NCBI GenBank assembly: GCA_029531795.1
Contig: JAPEIS010000001.1
Location: 1,302,001 to 1,366,000 of the forward strand
Length of the DNA: 64,000 nucleotides
DNA from: Sclerotinia nivalis
Lineage: Eukaryota; Ascomycota; Leotiomycetes; Helotiales; Sclerotiniaceae
Reading direction: 5' to 3'
Shown here: positions 60,981-64,000 of the stretch, in pieces
Layout: the number at the start of each line of letters is the position of its first letter
Numbering within the stretch: position 1 is the first letter of the stretch
Made by a program: the position numbers and the translations under genes
The notes under the pieces: model-generated
Database searches by the model: none
Seen by the model: the letters and a program-made list of their open reading frames with translations, nothing else
Told to the model about the DNA's origin: nothing

Positions 60981-61256
60981 TTAAAGCCGAACTCCGTTGA
61001 GGTAATTATAAGGGTTAGGTTTATCTGGATATTTTCGATAGTAATTCTGGATCAGCTTTCGAGTATTGTTTAGGTAATCAGCAAACTCTTCGATCGATTC
61101 ATTATAGCTGATCTATCGGACAATATATTTCAGGCAGAAATCATCGCAACTATAATACTCCCAACAGGAATTCAGAACTTTCTTCATTTCGAATTGTTCG
61201 ATTCCTTCGATTTCAATGGAAGGAGGGGGCGGATTATATTGATCAGAAATAGAATT
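60981..61256 (-). pseudogene. Chromodomain and C-terminus of the chromovirus polyprotein, broken
   Basis: Minus-strand frame contains PPPPSIEIEGIEQFEMKKVL then a Tyr-rich segment, one in-frame stop, and ISYNESIEEFADYLNN, ending KYPDKPNPYNYLNGVRL and a stop at 60981. This is the recognisable pattern of a retrotransposon chromodomain (start ExxEQFEMKKVL, end YYRKYPDKP). The aromatic-cage region is degraded and the stop makes it non-functional. Confidence 0.8.
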
Positions 61257-61500
61257 GTTATGAGTGGGGTATAGTAAGTTTATATGGAATACAAAGTGAT
61301 TTCTTATTGAGGTAGGTAATTCGAGTTTGTAAGTATATATGTTTATAATTTGTAGGATCTGGAATGGGTCTAAATTCTTCCAATTTAGTTTCTTTTAGAG
61401 TTTTAGAGTTTTGATGTTTTTAGTATTCAATCAAATCAAATCATCAGGATTGTAATAGTGAATAGGAGTATGGTGGGTATCAGTATTCTTTGTATAATGA
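61257..61500 (-). pseudogene. Integrase C-terminal region of the chromovirus, degraded
   Basis: Fragments such as KKLNWKNLDPFQILQIINIY and ITYLELPTS-like/NHFVFHINLLYPTHNN align by eye with the KxxWKxxGPFxIxxxxxxxxYxLxLPxSxxxHxVFHVSLL signature of gypsy integrases. Stops are present. Confidence 0.7.
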
Positions 61501-61680
61501 GTTTAACTAATGGTCAATTCGGTTTTCAGATGTTCAACGATCAGGGATATTTTCTTAACAAACTCTTCGGTATCCCGGATGCTAGGGCGATTAGTGATGA
61601 TGGATGGTTCAAATTTTATATACGGATGATAATTGTAATTCGCAAAAAATGGGGTCAGGTAGGAACTTTCAGATTAGATA

Positions 61681-62430
61681 GAATTGATTGAAAATTCAGC
61701 AATCGATAATTATTTGGATCAATCATCCTGTAGGTATGAGATGTATAATCGGAGATATTGTTCGAGTATAATGTTTGCTCTTTCAGTTTGTTTATTGGTT
61801 TTCGGATGATAGACTATCGATAGTTTCGATATTGTATTCAAACGTTTACAGATATATTTTTAGAAATCAAATATGAATTGAGTATTACAATCGGATATAA
61901 TTGTCGATGGTAGGTTGTGTAGCTTTATCACAGAGGCAACAGACAGGACAACAGGAATCACTTTTATTAATAAGACGTAGCTCGAAGAGCTACGTTTCTA
62001 TAGAAGGAACGGTTCCTTAAATACATTTATGTGTAGCGCTAGCCCCGACCGGGGCTAGCCTACACTTATCCGAGGTCCGACTCCTATGGGTCGGAACCCG
62101 AGCGGTCTCCGTATACCATATACGGGGACCCCGTGACAAGCTTCCAGATATGCTTTAGGAATAAATAGATTATTTCTTTGGAATTACAAGTATTGTAATA
62201 AGGCAGAAAATGCTTTATTTTAATCAATTGGTTGATTATTATAAATATCGTATTGTAATCAAAACTTTTTGGAAAGTGTATTATGAAATCGATCGATATA
62301 TCCCTTTATATTTGTTGAGGGATCGAAAATAGATGAAGGATATCTTTTTGTTTTTTACAGTTTGGTGTTGTTCAGTGGCAGTTATAATAATTATATATCC
62401 AACGATTGATGTAATTATAATATCCAGGTC
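61681..62430 (-). pseudogene. Integrase core, interrupted by a nested LTR and stops
   Basis: Upstream part (62430-62139) includes RDISIDFIIHFPKSFDYNTI and KHFLPYYNTCNSKEIIYLFL, ending HIWKL. Downstream of the nested LTR (61920-61681) it resumes LHNLPSTIISDCNTQFIFDF, then [20 protein letters not shown]. The D-DFIIH, D-NTQF and TERAN...E elements of a DDE integrase are recognisable. The LTR interrupts the core exactly after WKL. Confidence 0.8.
61926..62138 (-). repeat. Nested short LTR (copy B), 213 bp, with 5-bp target-site duplication AGCTT
   Basis: Starts TATCACAGAGG and ends CCCCGTGACA on the plus strand, flanked on both sides by AGCTT (61921-61925 and 62139-62143). Its left half matches copies A and C; its right half is different and made of three inverted repeats: GCTAGCCCC/GGGGCTAGC, CCGAC/GTCGG, and GTCTCCGTATA/TATACGGGGAC. 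GC-rich and not RIP-damaged, so it inserted after the host element was mutated or escaped because of its size. It interrupts the integrase core. Confidence 0.88.
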
Positions 62431-62815
62431 AATAGTAGTTTCGGGATAGGAGTTTGAAAGTGCAAGTACAGTGTAGATGATTTGTGGTAGGGGAGTTGTG
62501 GATCAGACGAAGTAGTTCAGCTTTCAAGTTATTATAGTTAGGAACGAAAAGTTTCTTATGATAATATAGTAGGTTATTATTTTCGGTATATTCGGATAGG
62601 GTAATATAGAGATATTTGGGTATTTTCTTTATCAAGGTCTTCAAAATAGATATAGGTATAGGGTCGGATATATATATTTTAGCAAATAAAGTTTTCAGTT
62701 CCTTTGATAGTTCGAATAGCAGATCGGGGATTATAATAGGTATTGGGGGTTGATCAGGTAAAGCAATAGGAGTAAATAATAGTTCAGAGATTGATAGAGC
62801 TTTGGGGATAAGCAA
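62429..62815 (-). pseudogene. Integrase zinc-binding domain of the chromovirus
   Basis: A 128-codon frame still open. It contains KELKTLFAKIYISDPIPISI, YYHKKLFVPNYNNLKAELLR and LIHNSPTTNHLHCTCTFKLL ending SRNYY. This matches the H-x-H...C-type integrase N-terminal domain layout (LYVPDxxxLxxELLRxxHDxxxxGHxGxxKTxxLLxRxYYW) of gypsy elements. Confidence 0.82.
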
Positions 62816-63012
62816 AGTATTAGGAATGGACGGGGAGTTAGGGACGGATAGGATAGATTTGGGGGTTGGGCGAATTGAATCAGGTTTTTTCGGTAATCGA
62901 TGGGATTGATTACAAGTAGTGATTGCAAAACGAACTTTTTTTTTTGGGGAATTTATTGAATCAAACGAAATAAGTATAGGCGAGATAGGTGTGGAAGTAG
63001 AAATGGATGTAG

Positions 63013-63249
63013 TATCACGGAGGCAGCAGACAGGATAACAGAAATCACTTTTATTGATAAGACGTAGCTCGAAGAGCTACGTTTCTACAGAAGGAACGTT
63101 TCCTTTAAATACATTTGTGTGTGCTAGGGCTCCGAGCCCTAGCGCTCTTACAGGGTACGATCACCGAGCGTGCCCCGCTCGGTGCTAGATCGGACAGGTG
63201 GAGCCTACTAAAGGGGCCGGTCCAGTGGCCCGGCCCTGACCCCGTGACA
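63013..63249 (-). repeat. Nested short LTR (copy C), 237 bp, with 5-bp target-site duplication TGTAG
   Basis: Starts TATCACGGAGG and ends CCCCGTGACA, flanked by TGTAG at 63008-63012 and 63250-63254. On the minus strand it begins TGTCACGGGG, has a TATTTAAA box (63111-63104) and an AATAAA signal (63055-63050), the ordered signals of an LTR. Perfect inverted repeats: GTAGCTC/GAGCTAC (63064-63080), GCTAGGGCT/AGCCCTAGC and CACCGAGC/GCTCGGTG. It is GC-rich and looks undamaged, in contrast to the AT-rich element around it. Confidence 0.9.
63050..63111 (-). promoter_or_regulatory. TATA-like box and polyadenylation signal of LTR copy C
   Basis: Minus strand: TATTTAAA at 63111-63104, then the GTAGCTC-GAA-GAGCTAC hairpin at 63080-63064, then AATAAA at 63055-63050. 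Transcripts would start near the TATA and could end after AATAAA, so the hairpin would lie in a short R region. Signals are seen; their activity is inferred. Confidence 0.55.
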
Positions 63250-63254
63250 TGTAG

Positions 63255-63545
63255 GGAATAGAGTGGGATTAAGGTTTTCTGATTTCAAAATCGTTTGGCT
63301 TTGGTATAGAAGGCGTTTATCTCTTTCTTTAGATAGATCTTTTGATTTTCTGATCAGAGTATCAAATTTAGCTTCTTATTTACTTGATCGATAAATAATC
63401 TTGAAATTGAATCGAAATAGAAATTCAGATTAATAAGCTTGACAATGGTTCAATAATTTGGTAATTGTAAAATACTCCAAATTCTTGTGATTTATAATCA
63501 TTTGGATCGGAGATAGCGCTCTTTTTAGTTTTGGATATTATTCCT
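63255..63545 (-). pseudogene. RNase H C-terminal part of the chromovirus polyprotein
   Basis: Minus-strand frame includes [36 protein letters not shown] and SKDLSKERDKRLLYQSQTIL with two internal stops. This is the DHKNLxYF...LNxRQARWxxxLxxFxFxIxYRPGK signature of gypsy RNase H. The catalytic Asp before HKNL reads Asn, consistent with a G-to-A RIP change. Confidence 0.8.
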
Positions 63546-63719
63546 TGAAATATCGAATAATGGTTAGTAATTCTTTATTGTAAATCTCGTAATTATATTC
63601 GGTGATCGAATACTTTTTCGAGAAATATATAACAGGTTTCAGGATTTCTATATTGTTGTATTGGGATAGTACTTTAGTAGATACGAAATCGGATATATTG
63701 GTCTTTATGATTATATTTT

Positions 63720-63910
63720 TTTCCTAATCGAAAATGGTTAGGATTGATGTTTTAATAAATGTTATTTTCAGAATAAAAAAAGTTTTTGTATAAACAGGAT
63801 TCCAAACAAACGGGATGTTCTTTCGGATCAGATTAATTAGTGGGTGTATAATGGATGAGAAATTATAAATAAATCGTCGATAGAAATTGCTAAATCTAAT
63901 AAATGCTTAT
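63720..63910 (-). pseudogene. End of reverse transcriptase / start of RNase H of the chromovirus
   Basis: Minus-strand frame reads AFIRFSNFYRRFIYNFSSII then LINLIRKNIPFVWNPVYTKT and SILTIFD followed by a stop. It matches the FLGFxNFYRRFIxxFSxIxxPL segment joining gypsy reverse transcriptase to RNase H. Confidence 0.8.
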
Positions 63911-64000
63911 ATATCTATTAAGTAGACCGGAATCTTCTATTCGACGATCGTTTTGATCTTTGTGGGGTTCATTCGGATACTTTCCCGGCTTACAATAAGG

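Larger units (their letters stand above)
60732..64000 (-). mobile_element. RIP-degraded Ty3/gypsy chromovirus (3' part; 5' end beyond the window)
   Basis: Read on the minus strand, the window's right end holds pol remnants in the order RT/RNase H (63910-63255), integrase zinc-binding (62815-62429), integrase core (split, about 62430-61681), integrase C-terminal region and chromodomain (about 61500-60981). A polypurine tract AAAAGGGG (60980-60973) and a 237-bp 3' LTR (60968-60732) follow. This is the Ty3/gypsy domain order, and the terminal chromodomain places it among chromoviruses. Frames are broken by stops and the DNA is strongly AT-shifted, as expected from RIP. Two short LTRs are nested in it. 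Confidence 0.88.

Noticed and set aside
61458..61691. 77-codon plus-strand frame in the retrotransposon
   Set aside because: Antisense to the recognisable integrase remnants and created by AT-rich RIP-shifted sequence.
1..64000. tRNA genes, CRISPR arrays, operons or a secondary-metabolite cluster
   Set aside because: I found no convincing tRNA A/B-box arrangement, no regularly spaced repeat array and no biosynthetic core enzyme; the genes are unrelated in function and have separate promoters.

Overview
The window is fungal nuclear DNA from a filamentous ascomycete (Pezizomycotina). The evidence is short introns (mostly about 50-65 bp) with GTAAGT-like donors and CTAAC/CTAAT-like branch sites, a giant gene of the Pezizomycotina-specific leashin (Lah, 'involucrin repeat') family, and a retrotransposon carrying C-to-T/G-to-A damage typical of repeat-induced point mutation (RIP). 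A Leotiomycete related to Botrytis/Sclerotinia is my best guess. That is an inference from overall gene style and was not tested.

Layout from left to right. (1) 1-19628, minus: one enormous Lah/leashin-like gene, at least 6,523 codons, running off the left edge; a 57-bp intron joins an 18.45-kb exon to a conserved C-terminal coiled-coil exon. (2) 19629-21428: its upstream region, with simple repeats. (3) 21429-26654, minus: a complete 14-exon ABCB/MDR-type full transporter (1,302 aa). (4) 27540-27755, minus: a possible 71-aa one-pass membrane protein. (5) 28241-29422, minus: a two-exon Methyltransf_16 (METTL21/FAM86-like) protein. (6) 29423-33257: no recognisable gene. (7) 33258-34460, minus: a conserved fungal protein of unknown function. 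(8) 34461-43032: an 8.6-kb stretch with only simple repeats. (9) 43033-45595, minus: a five-exon armadillo-type protein resembling SmgGDS/Rap1GDS1. (10) 46944-48566, minus: a coiled-coil protein with a C-terminal nuclear-localisation-like patch. (11) 49729-52974, plus: a 1,063-aa leucine-rich-repeat protein with an LRRC40-like end. (12) 53483-54276, plus: DPM3, the small ER subunit of dolichol-phosphate mannose synthase. (13) 54725-55420, minus: an OXLD1-like mitochondrial protein. (14) 55927-58688, plus: a 900-aa disordered/coiled-coil protein of unknown function. (15) 60732-64000: a RIP-damaged Ty3/gypsy chromovirus on the minus strand that leaves the window, with two later short LTRs nested inside it, each flanked by a perfect 5-bp target-site duplication.

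The genes are a scattered housekeeping/cell-biology set and I see no operon-like or biosynthetic cluster. The Lah-like protein would tether Woronin bodies at septa. DPM3 supports protein glycosylation in the ER. The transporter would export lipophilic compounds. The SmgGDS-like protein would chaperone small GTPases. The most unusual material is the architecture of the giant Lah protein (two separate 19-residue repeat arrays and about eight Ala/Gly-rich hydrophobic islands in an otherwise charged chain) and the small hairpin-rich LTR family at the right end.
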